Assembly: GCA_036245525.1 (NCBI GenBank)
Contig: BTPG01000006.1
Location: 89,397,535 to 89,461,534, forward strand
DNA from: Semisulcospira habei
Taxonomy: Eukaryota > Mollusca > Gastropoda > Semisulcospiridae
Length of the DNA: 64,000 nt
Direction: 5' to 3'
In this document: positions 52,063-61,054 of the stretch, in pieces
Position numbering within the stretch: the stretch's first letter is position 1
Layout of the letters: each line of letters opens with the position of its first letter
Notes under the pieces: generated by a model
Told to the model about the DNA's origin: nothing
Seen by the model: only the letters and a program-made list of their open reading frames with translations
Database searches by the model: none
Made by a program: the position numbers and the translations under genes

Positions 52063-54296
52063 AGGAGCCGCTCCGGGCAGGGGTGGAACAGCGGCTGACG
52101 CGGTTGCTTGAGCATGGTGCGTGGGGCGGGAAGCAGCAGGGGCGGGTCCGTGGCGAGGCTGAGAAGGTCGGTGGTCCAGGAGCGGTTCCAGGCAAACGGT
52201 GCAACTAACAGTAGGACCGCCGAGCAGCCCCGAAGCTTGAGAAGGACTTTGGGTACGAGAACCGTCGGGGGGAAGGCGTAAGCCACAAGGCCGTCCCAGG
52301 GAATGGAGAGCGCATCGACAGCCCAGGCAAGGGGATCGGAAATCGGGGAGACGAAGAGAGGCAGCTGATGGTTCCACCTCGTGGCGAACAAGTCGACCTG
52401 GGGAGTCTCCCACCGGGCACAGATCATCCGAAAGATGTCCTGCCGAAGGGTCCATTCCGTGTGCAAGAGCTGGCCGCGGCGAGACAGCGAGTCGGCTAAG
52501 ACATTCAGGTGTCCGGGGATGTGTCGGGCTCGAATGGTAATACCCCGGTCCTCGCACCAACGCATCATCCGGTAGAGGAGCATACAAAGGTCGGGAGAGC
52601 GAGTGCCACCTTGTTTCTGGATGTAAGCCACCACAGTCGTGTTGTCCGAGAGGACGAGCAGCTCCTGGTGTCTGAGGAGATCCTCCCAGAACTGCAGGGC
52701 TTGCCAAACGGCCTGCATCTCCAGCCAGTTGATGTGGGTGTGCGCTAGGTCCGCGGGCCAGGGCCCCGAAGTCGAGAGGAACCGAGGAAGGAGATGAGCG
52801 CCCCACCCAGTGAGGCTGGCGCCGACACAAAGCGAGGTCTGGGGTGGAGGGGAGGCCAGGGGAACTCCCGACGCTAGCCAAGAGTGGTCGGTCCACCGAC
52901 GAAGATGAGGAAGCAGCATCTGGGGCACCGGAACCAATGTCGTTAAGTCGCCTGACGACGGGCGCCAATGGAGTAGAAGATGCAGCTGGATCGGCCGGGA
53001 GTAGAGACGACCTAGGGGGATAAGGTCGGCTGCGGCGTTCAGCAGGCCCAAAAGCTGGAGCCAGACTCTGGCGGGGGCCACGTCCTGTCGTGCTAACTGA
53101 CCGGCTAGATCCGCAATCTTCTGGATCCGGGGGGCCAGGAGGCGCACCGTGTTGAGGTCGGTCGCAAATTCCATGCCCAGGTGCACGAAGCGGCGGGACG
53201 GAGAGAGATCCGACTTGCCGTCGTTCACTACAAAGCCCAAGTGTGCCAGAAGCAGCAGCTGCGCATCCCTGTCCGACGCGAGCGAGGTCTCGGACTGGTT
53301 GCGTAGGAGGAGGTCGTCTAGGTAATTCAACGTCAGACTGGAGGATGACTGTCGGGCCTTGGCGACTACGGCGTCCATCAGCCGGGTGAAAACCCAGGGG
53401 CTGAGGTTGAGTCCGAACGGGAGCGCACGAAACTGGTATACTACGCCGTCGATCGCAAACCGGAGGAACTTCCTGGAGGCCTGGTGCATCGGGACATGCA
53501 GGTACGCATCTGAAAGGTCCAAGCTGACTGCGAAGTCCAGAGGCTGGACCGCGGCTTTCAGGGCTCGGGCAGTCTCCATCCGGAAGGAGGGGGCCGTAAT
53601 GTACTTGTTCAGGGCCGAGAGATCGATAACCGGTCGCCATCTCCCTCCAGGCTTCAGAACGATGAACAAGCGGCTGTAGAAGGCTGGGGAGTCGGGGACG
53701 CGTACCACCTCCGTGGCGGCTTTCCTCAGGAGGGAGGAGACCTCTCCCCGAAGAGCGGAGGCCTTCAACGGGTCGCTGGGAACCTCGGTCCAAAGGGGGG
53801 AGCGACGCAAAGGAGGCAGGCTGCGAAAGGCGATCCGGAGGCCGGCCGAGACGGTGTCGCAAATCCAGGGGTCGTCGGGAAAGAGTGTGAGCCAATTTCC
53901 GCTGAAAAAGGCTAGCCTCCCACCGACCGGAGACCCCGAAGTAGTCGGTGGGGGCAAGGCTGGGGGGCAGTCAGGCAGCCCGCCCGCGACCCGGTCGCCG
54001 GTCGGGATGGGGCCAAGCGGGGGCACGGGCCCTGGAGGGTCTAGGATGGCCAAAGGCGGGAGCCTGCTCAGGGGCCGAAGCAGGGGCTGAAGCGGCAGAG
54101 GGTCTAACCGACCGCGAGGCGCGACCCCTAGCCTGGCGGGAGGACGGAAAGCGGCGGGGAGGAGGAGCACTCGCAGGCCAGCGGTCGGGGTTGGAGGCTC
54201 GAACGGAGGACCAGGTATCGCCGAAAAGCAGGGGACCACCCAGCGGAGCACGACGAAGCTGCGCATGCAGGTCAGGTGGTATCCCTCGGCAGGCAA
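51891..54296 (-). CDS. DIRS reverse transcriptase-RNase H
   Basis: An uninterrupted 801-codon frame. The RT domain starts around residue 130 (FFSGNWLTLFPDDPWICDTV) and includes WRPVIDLSALNKYI, FAVSLDLSDAYLHVPMH (first catalytic Asp), FRALPFGLNLSPWVFTRLM and TLNYLDDLLL (the YLDD box, near 53320). The RNase H part follows with NWLEMQAVWQAL, LVLSDNTTVVAYIQKQGG and HIPGHLNVLADSLSR. The last 60 or so residues overlap the recombinase frame. The native start may be upstream of the Met used here, since gag and RT frames overlap. Confidence 0.9.
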   Translation of the reverse strand: MPAEGYHLTCMRSFVVLRWVVPCFSAIPGPPFEPPTPTAGLRVLLLPAAFRPPARLGVAPRGRLDPLPLQPLLRPLSRLPPLAILDPPGPVPPLGPIPTGDRVAGGLPDCPPALPPPTTSGSPVGGRLAFFSGNWLTLFPDDPWICDTVSAGLRIAFRSLPPLRRSPLWTEVPSDPLKASALRGEVSSLLRKAATEVVRVPDSPAFYSRLFIVLKPGGRWRPVIDLSALNKYITAPSFRMETARALKAAVQPLDFAVSLDLSDAYLHVPMHQASRKFLRFAIDGVVYQFRALPFGLNLSPWVFTRLMDAVVAKARQSSSSLTLNYLDDLLLRNQSETSLASDRDAQLLLLAHLGFVVNDGKSDLSPSRRFVHLGMEFATDLNTVRLLAPRIQKIADLAGQLARQDVAPARVWLQLLGLLNAAADLIPLGRLYSRPIQLHLLLHWRPSSGDLTTLVPVPQMLLPHLRRWTDHSWLASGVPLASPPPQTSLCVGASLTGWGAHLLPRFLSTSGPWPADLAHTHINWLEMQAVWQALQFWEDLLRHQELLVLSDNTTVVAYIQKQGGTRSPDLCMLLYRMMRWCEDRGITIRARHIPGHLNVLADSLSRRGQLLHTEWTLRQDIFRMICARWETPQVDLFATRWNHQLPLFVSPISDPLAWAVDALSIPWDGLVAYAFPPTVLVPKVLLKLRGCSAVLLLVAPFAWNRSWTTDLLSLATDPPLLLPAPRTMLKQPRQPLFHPCPERLLLHAWRLCGKPSELEATRVQQWRRSLRPADLRPFESTRESGESCVPGALSTACPPRN

Positions 54297-55999
54297 GCAG
54301 AAGGGTGTCTCGACGCTTCAGGTCACAGTTGGCGGAGGCAGCCATAGCGTTGACCGACGAGTGGTAGGCAGCGCGGTTGGCGACTTCCGCTAAGACGAGT
54401 AAATCCCCAAGGAGAGGCGTGATAGAAGGATGCCAGGAGTCTTCCACACGACGAACCAGGGCTTGAGTGAGCAGCTCCAGAAACCCAGCGCAGGCTAAGG
54501 TGTTCCGCACCAGGGACGCAGTCATATCCAGGCCACGAGGAAGGGAACGGCGAAGAAGAGCGGAGCCGCCAGCTTGCGACACGGCAGGGGGGGTCCATCG
54601 CAGGAAGAGGGATGGAGAAAGCCTGTGAATGGCCGGCATACCAGTCCCGACGGAAGGCGATGTCCAGGCCAGCCGGCCAGCGACGATCGGAAAAGAACAC
54701 CGGCTCTCGAGACGCGGGAAGTTGCAGGTGCGCTGAGAAGGCATCTCGCAGCTCCTTAAATCCAGGCGGCTGGGGAAGCGACTTGAACCTCTTAACTTGA
54801 AGCTCGGCATCCACAAAGGCAGAGACCTTCCTCTTCAGGGGGGGAGAGGCTGGGCAGGAGTCCGCTGGCAGAGTGGCCGCGATGATCCTGGCGGCTTCAT
54901 CCAAAGCTAAGAGGGTCTCCGCACGGGACGACGACGGAGGGGTCGAGGGGACATCATCACCGACGTCGGCGGGCGAAAGGGAGCGACCATCCTCATCCAA
55001 CAGGGCTGAGACGGAGTCCTCGGGCAGCAAACTGAGGGCTTCTTCGTCCAGGAGGCGGCGAGAAGGCGGGCGAGGCACCGAGGAAGGCCGAAGCTTGGGC
55101 GGGGACGCGTGACGAACCTCGCGGGAAGCCCGGGAACGAGCCAGCAGCGACGACGGAGGCGGGGATCGCCGAGGCGAACGCGAGAAGGAGCGAGGAGGGG
55201 TCCTGTCCGGAGCGCGGGAACGAAGTCTGGACGAAAGACGGCGGACAACCGAAGAGGGGCGCCGACCACGGGAAGAGGGCCGATGATGGCGGTGACGCGG
55301 CGAACGCAACGAACGGTGCGAGGGCGAGCGCGACCGCGCACGCGACGAGGAGTGGCGGGGGTAGCGGCGACGATCCCGGCAGGGGGAATGATCCTTCCGG
55401 CGGCGCTCGAGGGGCGAGCGCGAGTGTCTAGAACTGACGGTGGAACGGGATGAGTCGGGGGCGCGACTGTGTCGCGTAGGTTGAGGCTGACGTCTCTCCT
55501 GACCGGACTCGGTGAGAAGGGCTCTATGCCGGCGTACAGATCCTCCGGAAGGATCAGCAGGCTTATCGTGGAGAGAGAGAGGAGGAAGGCCATTCAACGT
55601 GGGACGGCTCGTGGCGGACTGCTGCAGGCCGGGCTCAGTGAGGCGGGCGCTCTGCCGGCAAACAGACCCTCCGGAAGGGTCAGCGGGCGTGGCAGCAGTG
55701 GCAGTCCTCTGGTCAGCGAACAACGCAGGGTCCCGACGAGCAATCCGTTCCGAGAGGCCGAGGCGAGGAAGGGCGGTCGTTACCACAGGGGCGGCGGAAG
55801 CGGCAACAGGAGTCGGACGAGAGGTAGCAGACGGAGGTCGCTCTCGCCGGTAAAAACTCCAGAGGTCAGACCAACGGATCTCCGGCCAGGTCGCACAGAC
55901 ATCGCAGAGATGGTCCGAGGCGCAGCCCGAACAGGGGAGGCAGACCGCATGGTCGTCCGTCGGCCACTGCAAGTCGCCGCATTGAGAGCAGGTAAGCAT
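54110..55999 (-). pseudogene. DIRS gag-like protein with a frameshift
   Basis: The likely start is the Met of MLTCSQCGDLQWPTDDHAVC at 55999, giving a Cys-rich N-terminus (CSQC...CLPC...CDVCATW) like a zinc-binding head. An Arg/Ser-rich middle (RSRSPSHRSLRSPRHRHH) follows, then FKELRDAFSAHLQLPASREP. The frame shifts near 54590, at a run of seven G on the plus strand, and continues as SLVRNTLACAGFLELLTQAL and SVNAMAASANCDLKRRDTLL. The second half matches what is expected upstream of a DIRS RT, so the break looks like a homopolymer indel. Confidence 0.7.
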
Positions 56000-56821
56000 T
56001 TGGGTCCTGCAACAGACAAAGGGCACAACAAGGTCGCAAAGGCAGACAAGGGGGCCTAGCCCCAAACAAAGGTACTCCAAGCGCCGTGACCACCGGCGCG
56101 TGAAATAGTGGCTACACTCTCCAAGGGCTAAAGGGCCTTTAAGGTAGACGAATGGAGCGTGGGTGCCCAAAGGCCCTACGAGAAAAAGGAAACCCTAGCC
56201 TCTAAAAGGCAACATCTACTCGTAACAGTGAAGCACAAAAAGGAGAGAAAGGCGACGTCCCTCGAGGAGACTCGTTAAAAAGGTCGTGCAAGGCGCCGGA
56301 ACGTAAGCTCAACTGCTGGCGCCCATGTAGTAACAAAGCCGAAAGGGAAGCCCAACGGTAGCCGGCTCTCGGCCCGAGGGCCGGCTGTGGGTAGCTACCA
56401 CTACCTTACCTCCGAGACGAATCGGGAACGGGGGGGGAAGGGTAGCCAAACACCTCCACAGCCCAGAGGAGAGCAGCAGAATGACGCAAGCAGAGGCAGG
56501 CAACGAGAAGGCAGGTCAGCCCTAGAAGGCGGCAGAGCACACGAAGAGGCAACGAGCGTAGGCAAGAGGAAGACCGGTCGAAGCAGCGCGAGAGCCAGGC
56601 CAGACACGTCTTCTCTGTACGAGCGAAGTAGCAAGACTGGCCGGTCTCGTGACCGGAGCCGGTAAGGCGGGAAACGGGAGACAACTCTCGGCCCCTCTAG
56701 GGGGGGTTCCCCGAGTGCCTCCCGGGTTGTGTGGGCACACAACGGGTGAGTAGGCTAAAATTGAGCTAGTAGTAGACATTTCCACAAAGTCATGTCATCG
56801 GTAATGTTTTTGAGGAAACAA

Positions 56822-57330
56822 ATGCGTGCATCTCCAGGAGGAATAGATCCTCATGCACCTGAAGGGCGCATGAGGGTCTATGCCTCTTAGAGATGTTTGG
56901 AGCGCGCTCATGCACGCACATACACATCGACGCACTTTCAGAAGAGCATGCAGGTGACCCATGTACTTAGTATATAAAGTCAACCTGCTTTCACACAAAT
57001 TATAGCAAGACTGAAATTGTACCATGAAGTTCAAGTTCTGTCACCATTTTCTCAAGCCGATGAAGCAAAAGTGAAACTCATAATTATCACGTAAAATATA
57101 AAATTACGTAAAAACTAAAACTTACGTCATAACAAATGACGTTTGACAAATCAATGACGTGTATGTCTTGTGCCCCTTATAGAACTCACCGACGCATTGG
57201 CAGATCTGCGAGACTTTTTCAATAGGAAATAATTCAACATCAGAATCAGGTCAAAGACGAAAAGTAGAGACCATCGACAGCAAAGACAACTCTCATATAA
57301 AAGGGACTTTTGGGGTTATGGTTCATCCCA
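56822..57330. repeat. Right part of the 1.2-kb repeat split by the DIRS element
   Basis: Continues the match to 61752-62265: GTGCATCTCCAGGAGGAATA, a CATGAGGATCTATGCCTCTT hairpin, and GGGTTATGGTTCATCCCATC near the end. Confidence 0.8.
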
Positions 57331-57686
57331 TCTTGTTTCATGTGCTCCTAAAGGCCCACCCATCTTTTTTTCTCCCCGTCACCCCAAGCTCCTGCTTATC
57401 AATATTTCTGCAGCTGGCGAGAAGGTGCCCGCATACACCCCACCCCAGCTTTTCGATATTTCAGCAGTTGGTAACAAGGCGTTCACACACTGCCCCCCAC
57501 CCCCCCCTCTTTGCAGGTGGAGGAATGGTGCTCAAACACATTTGGCCCATCCCATTTGACCCATTGGATTTGTACTCTGCAGGCCAACGACCCATGAGCG
57601 TAAATTTTCAGAATGAACCTTGTGCAGACACAACTTTGATGCAAGTGGATGGCTCATGACTCTCTGTCTCTTGCTGGCCTAAGTCA

Positions 57687-57789
57687 TATACTGATAAGCA
57701 AAACAAATGCAACATCAAGGAAATTGTCACCAACACTGAAGTGATTCTGACAATTCCAATGATGTCATTTCTTTTGCTCATCAGTATAT
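57687..57789. mobile_element. About 100-bp MITE with CTGATGAGCAAA ends, copy 3
   Basis: Starts TATACTGATAAGCAAAACAA and ends TTTCTTTTGCTCATCAGTAT: terminal inverted repeats of about 20 bp with TA borders. Confidence 0.75.
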
Positions 57790-57899
57790 TTGTACACCAC
57801 ACGCAGACAGGCTTAGACAGCAATGAATCTGAGGTGGTTCCAGACGAGACTTGATTTTTAGTGACCGCAGGGACTAGGACACCAAAAAAAACCATTTAC

Positions 57900-58049
57900 C
57901 CTTCGGTAATGTGACGTGACAGACTTTTCAAACAGTTTGAGGTACATCTCAATCGTCTTGCGAAGGACTGTCCTGGATATGTGGTTCTTGGCCAAAACAT
58001 TGGCGAAACCACGTGGAACACCTTCAAAGTCCACAGGGCTGTCGAAAAC
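57900..58049 (-). CDS. tmem53: TMEM53-like (DUF829) protein, penultimate exon
   Basis: AG acceptor at 58051-58050, GT donor (GTAAAT) at 57899; exactly 50 codons, phase 0-0. Encodes VFDSPVDFEGVPRGFANVLA, which matches the FDSxPG-type region of TMEM53/DUF829 proteins, followed by RTVLRKTIEMYLKLFEK. It splices in frame to 49456, giving a continuous DUF829 C-terminal half. N-terminal exons must lie beyond the right edge of the window. Confidence 0.78.
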
Positions 58050-58141
58050 CTGCAACGGTCACCAACAGGAGGTCACTACAATTGCCAATACAAAATATTC
58101 ACATTTGTCTACAACTGTGTTAAGTTTACAGCATCTATAAT

Positions 58142-58244
58142 GAGCCCATTTAACCTCACGGCTGCATTTCTCAAAATTGGGAGGACTCATCTAATGCATA
58201 GGAGGTGGATCAACCATGCTAATTCAAGGGTAGTGCCAGATTAA
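58142..58244. mobile_element. Left half of a TTAA-type hairpin MITE, split by the ribozyme array
   Basis: The left MITE arm (CCCATTTAACCTCACGGCTG through TTCAAGGGTAGTGCCAGATT) stops at 58244. The matching right half (GTTTGGCGCC onwards) begins at 60694. Confidence 0.8.
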
Positions 58245-58541
58245 AAGAAAAGGGGAGACTGCCAGTGCTAATATTTTAGGAAGGTTACAAAGTAAAGTAG
58301 ATAATAGCACTGTCAGGGGAGAGAAGTGTGCATGATCGACCAGTGATCATAGATCTACTGTGGCCAAAGCACAAAAAAAAAAAAAGAGATAGGAAAGAGA
58401 GGGGGTGCTAAAAGATTGACTAAAAGCAATGCATATGGAAGCCCCCTGAAGGGGGCGTATCACATATCCCACTGTTCCAGCCACTCTGTGCATGGAAATT
58501 TAAATCTAGGTCCCCCCCAAGGGGGGTCCAGATATTTAGCT

Positions 58542-58585
58542 GGTGTGGACAGCTGTTTCGGTCTTGGTGACCTCTTCAGCACACC
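58542..58585 (-). ncRNA. Hammerhead ribozyme, copy 1
   Basis: Minus strand in order: stem I 5' strand GGTGTG (58585-58580); core CTGAAGA; stem II GGTC, loop ACCAA, GACC; core GAAA; a self-complementary stem III CAGCTG; cleavage-site TC (58549-58548); stem I 3' strand CACACC (58547-58542). Stem I pairs perfectly over 6 bp and all conserved core positions are present. Type I with a minimal stem III, which is expected to work best as a dimer. Confidence 0.9.
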
Positions 58586-59193
58586 ATCGGCGATACTAGA
58601 GAAGGCAGGAATTTCTGCCTACCTGCAATGACAACCACATTTTACTGTGGTGTCTGCAGGGGCATACATTCCATGCCACCACCTAGAGCTAAATCTCCAT
58701 GCACCCTAAAAGAGAACCTACCAAAAGGGGGGAAAGGGTTGCAGTCGATATTGTAGTAGTAAATGAAAAGAAAAGGGGAGACTGCCAGTGCTAATATTTT
58801 AGGAAGGTTACAAAGTAAAGTAGATAATAGCACTGTCAGGGGAGAGAAGTGTGCATGATCGACCAGTGATCATAGATCTACTGTGGCCAAAGCACAAAAA
58901 AAAGAGATAGGAAAGAGAGGGGGCGCTAAAAGAGTGACTGAAAGCAATGCATATGGAAGCCCCCCGAAGGGGGCGTATCACATATCCCACTGTTCCAGCC
59001 ACTCAGTGCATGGAAATTTAAATCTAGGTCCCCCCAAGGGGGGTCCAGATATTTAGCCGGTGTGGACAGCTGAGAAAAAGATAGGAAAGAGAGGGGGCGC
59101 TAAAAGAGTGACTGAAAGCAATGCATATGGAAGCCACTCAGTGCATGGAAATTTAAATCTAGGTCCCCCCAAGAGGGGTCCAGATATTTAGCC

Positions 59194-59237
59194 GGTGTGG
59201 ACAGCTGTTTCGGTCTTGGCGACCTCTTCAGCACACC
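59194..59237 (-). ncRNA. Hammerhead ribozyme, copy 2
   Basis: Same as copy 1, exactly 652 nt away, with loop II GCCAA. A further GCC/GGC pairing beyond a short internal loop can extend stem I (GCCGAT upstream, GGC downstream). Confidence 0.92.
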
Positions 59238-59845
59238 ATCGGCGATACTAGAGAAGGCAGGAATTTCTGCCTACCTGCAATGACAACCACATTTTACTGT
59301 GGTGTCTGCAGGGGCATACATTCCATGCCACCACCTAGAGCTAAATCTCCATGCACCCTAAAAGAGAACCTACCAAAAGGGGGGAAGGGGTTGCAGTCGA
59401 TATTGTAGTAGTAAATGAAAAGAAAAGGGGAGACTGCCAGTGCTAATATTTTAGGAAGGTTACAAAGTAAAGTAGATAATAGCACTGTCAGGGGAGAGAA
59501 GTGTGCATGATCGACCAGTGATCATAGATCTACTGTGGCCAAAGCACAAAAAAAAGAGATAGGAAAGAGAGGGGGCGCTAAAAGAGTGACTGAAAGCAAT
59601 GCATATGGAAGCCCCCCGAAGGGGGCGTATCACATATCCCACTGTTCCAGCCACTCAGTGCATGGAAATTTAAATCTAGGTCCCCCCAAGGGGGGTCCAG
59701 ATATTTAGCCGGTGTGGACAGCTGAGAAAAAGATAGGAAAGAGAGGGGGCGCTAAAAGAGTGACTGAAAGCAATGCATATGGAAGCCACTCAGTGCATGG
59801 AAATTTAAATCTAGGTCCCCCCAAGAGGGGTCCAGATATTTAGCC

Positions 59846-59889
59846 GGTGTGGACAGCTGTTTCGGTCTTGGCGACCTCTTCAGCACACC
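59846..59889 (-). ncRNA. Hammerhead ribozyme, copy 3
   Basis: Identical core to copy 2 and again exactly 652 nt further on, so the self-cleaved monomer would be 652 nt. Confidence 0.92.
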
Positions 59890-60380
59890 ATCGGCGATAC
59901 TAGAGGAGGCAGGAATTTCTGCCTACCTGGAACAGTGGGATATGTGATAGTGGCTGAAACAGTGGGATATGTGATACGCCCCCTTCGGGGGGGCTTCCAT
60001 ATGCATTGCTTTCAGTCACTCTTTTAGTGCCCCCTCTCTTTCCTATCTCTTTTTTTTTTTTTTTTTTTTTGTGCTTTGGCCACAGTAGATCTATGATCAC
60101 TGGTCGATCATGCACACTTCTCTCTCCTGACAGTGCTATTATCTACTTTACTTTGTAACCTTCCTAAAATATTAGCACTGGCAGTCTCCCCTTTTCTTTT
60201 CATTTACTACTACAATATCGACTGCAACCCCTTCCCCCCTTTTGGTAGGTTCTCTTTTAGGGTGCATGGAGATTTAGCTCTAGGTGGTGGCATGGAATGT
60301 ATGCCCCTGCAGACACCACAGTAAAATGTGGTTGTCATTGCAGGTAGGCAGAAATTCCTACCTCTTCTAGTATCGCCGAT

Positions 60381-60426
60381 GGTGTGCTGAAGAGGTCGCC
60401 AAGACCGAAACAGCTGTCCACACACC
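60381..60426 (+). ncRNA. Hammerhead ribozyme, copy 4 (inverted arm)
   Basis: Plus strand: GGTGTG (60381-60386), CTGAAGA, GGTC, GCCAA, GACC, GAAA, CAGCTG, TC (60417-60418), then CACACACC. The extra CA shortens stem I pairing to five base pairs. Core intact. Confidence 0.85.
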
Positions 60427-60680
60427 GGCTAAATATCTGGACCCCCCTTGGGGGGACCTAGATTTAAATTTCCATGCACTGAGTGGCTGGAACAGTGGGA
60501 TATGTGATACGCCCCCTTTGGGGGGCTTCCATATGCATTGCTTTCATTCACTCTTTTAGCGCCCCCCGCTTTCCTATCTCTTTTTTTTTTTTTGTTGTGT
60601 GGCCACAGTAGATCACTGGTCGATCATGCACACTTCTCTCCCCTGACAGTGCTATTATCTACTTTACTTTGTAACCTTCC

Positions 60681-60795
60681 TAGTGCCAGATTAGTTTGGC
60701 GCCATAGGGCGCCAAGATAATAATGTGGCACTATCCTTGAATTATCACGGTCGATCTATCTCCTGCTGTAGTGCATCAGTGCTAAATGGCTGTTA
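60681..60795. mobile_element. Right half of the split TTAA-type MITE
   Basis: Carries the duplicated TAGTGCCAGATTA, then GTTTGGCGCCATAGGGCGCC and TCTATCTCCTGCTGTAGTGC, the usual right arm of this MITE family. Confidence 0.8.
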
Positions 60796-61054
60796 GTAAT
60801 GTTTTTTGTCACAGTGATTCCTCAACAGTTATCATCTCGACATAAAGCACTACTTACAGAGACAAGCGAGGGTGTGAGTGAGCATGCGTGGGTGTGGTAG
60901 TGTTATTAAAAGAAATAGTTAACCTTCTTTTCACTCGTTGACATGCAGCTAATGACAACAGTGTTGTGCAGAAAAAAAAAGGTCGCTTTGTGTCTTTTTG
61001 TGTCTTTTCCATCAAACTGTGTTGTAAGTAGAAATCAAGGGTTTGACAAACTCT

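Larger units (their letters stand above)
50530..56821 (-). mobile_element. DIRS-type tyrosine-recombinase retrotransposon
   Basis: A 6.3-kb element on the minus strand with gag, RT-RNase H and tyrosine recombinase frames and no integrase or LTRs. Its two ends are inverted relative to an internal complementary region at 50784-50879, which joins the complements of both termini: left end 50530-50581 matches 50784-50835, and right end 56779-56821 matches 50836-50879. About 150 bp (50636-50800) is also repeated directly at 56635-56798. This is the classical DIRS plan, used to rebuild a circular intermediate. It lies inside the TMEM53-like intron in the same orientation. Confidence 0.92.
58245..60680. 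mobile_element. Retrozyme-like array with hammerhead ribozymes, partly inverted
   Basis: 2436 bp flanked by the direct repeat TAGTGCCAGATTA (58232-58244 and 60681-60693), which lies in a MITE whose halves continue on both sides. The left part is a minus-strand tandem array in which the ribozyme recurs every 652 nt. From about 59930 the same sequence continues in the opposite orientation to 60680, so the whole forms a large foldback. Neighbouring units are almost identical. No protein of note is encoded; the 63-codon frames repeated in each unit are by-products. Tandem hammerhead monomers with a target duplication fit retrozymes. The inverted arm is unusual. Confidence 0.85.

Noticed and set aside
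52063..53895. Long minus-strand Pro/Ser/Arg-rich frame overlapping the DIRS RT
   Set aside because: Only its last part, the start of the recombinase, is meaningful; the rest is a shadow of the GC-rich RT-RNase H frame.
54907..56059. Arg/Gly-rich frames on both strands opposite the DIRS gag
   Set aside because: Shadows of the GC-rich, Arg/Ser-rich gag coding sequence.
58642..60324. Repeated 63-codon frame MLLSTLLCNLPKIL...
   Set aside because: It recurs because the ribozyme unit recurs; it crosses non-coding parts and shows no sign of protein constraint.
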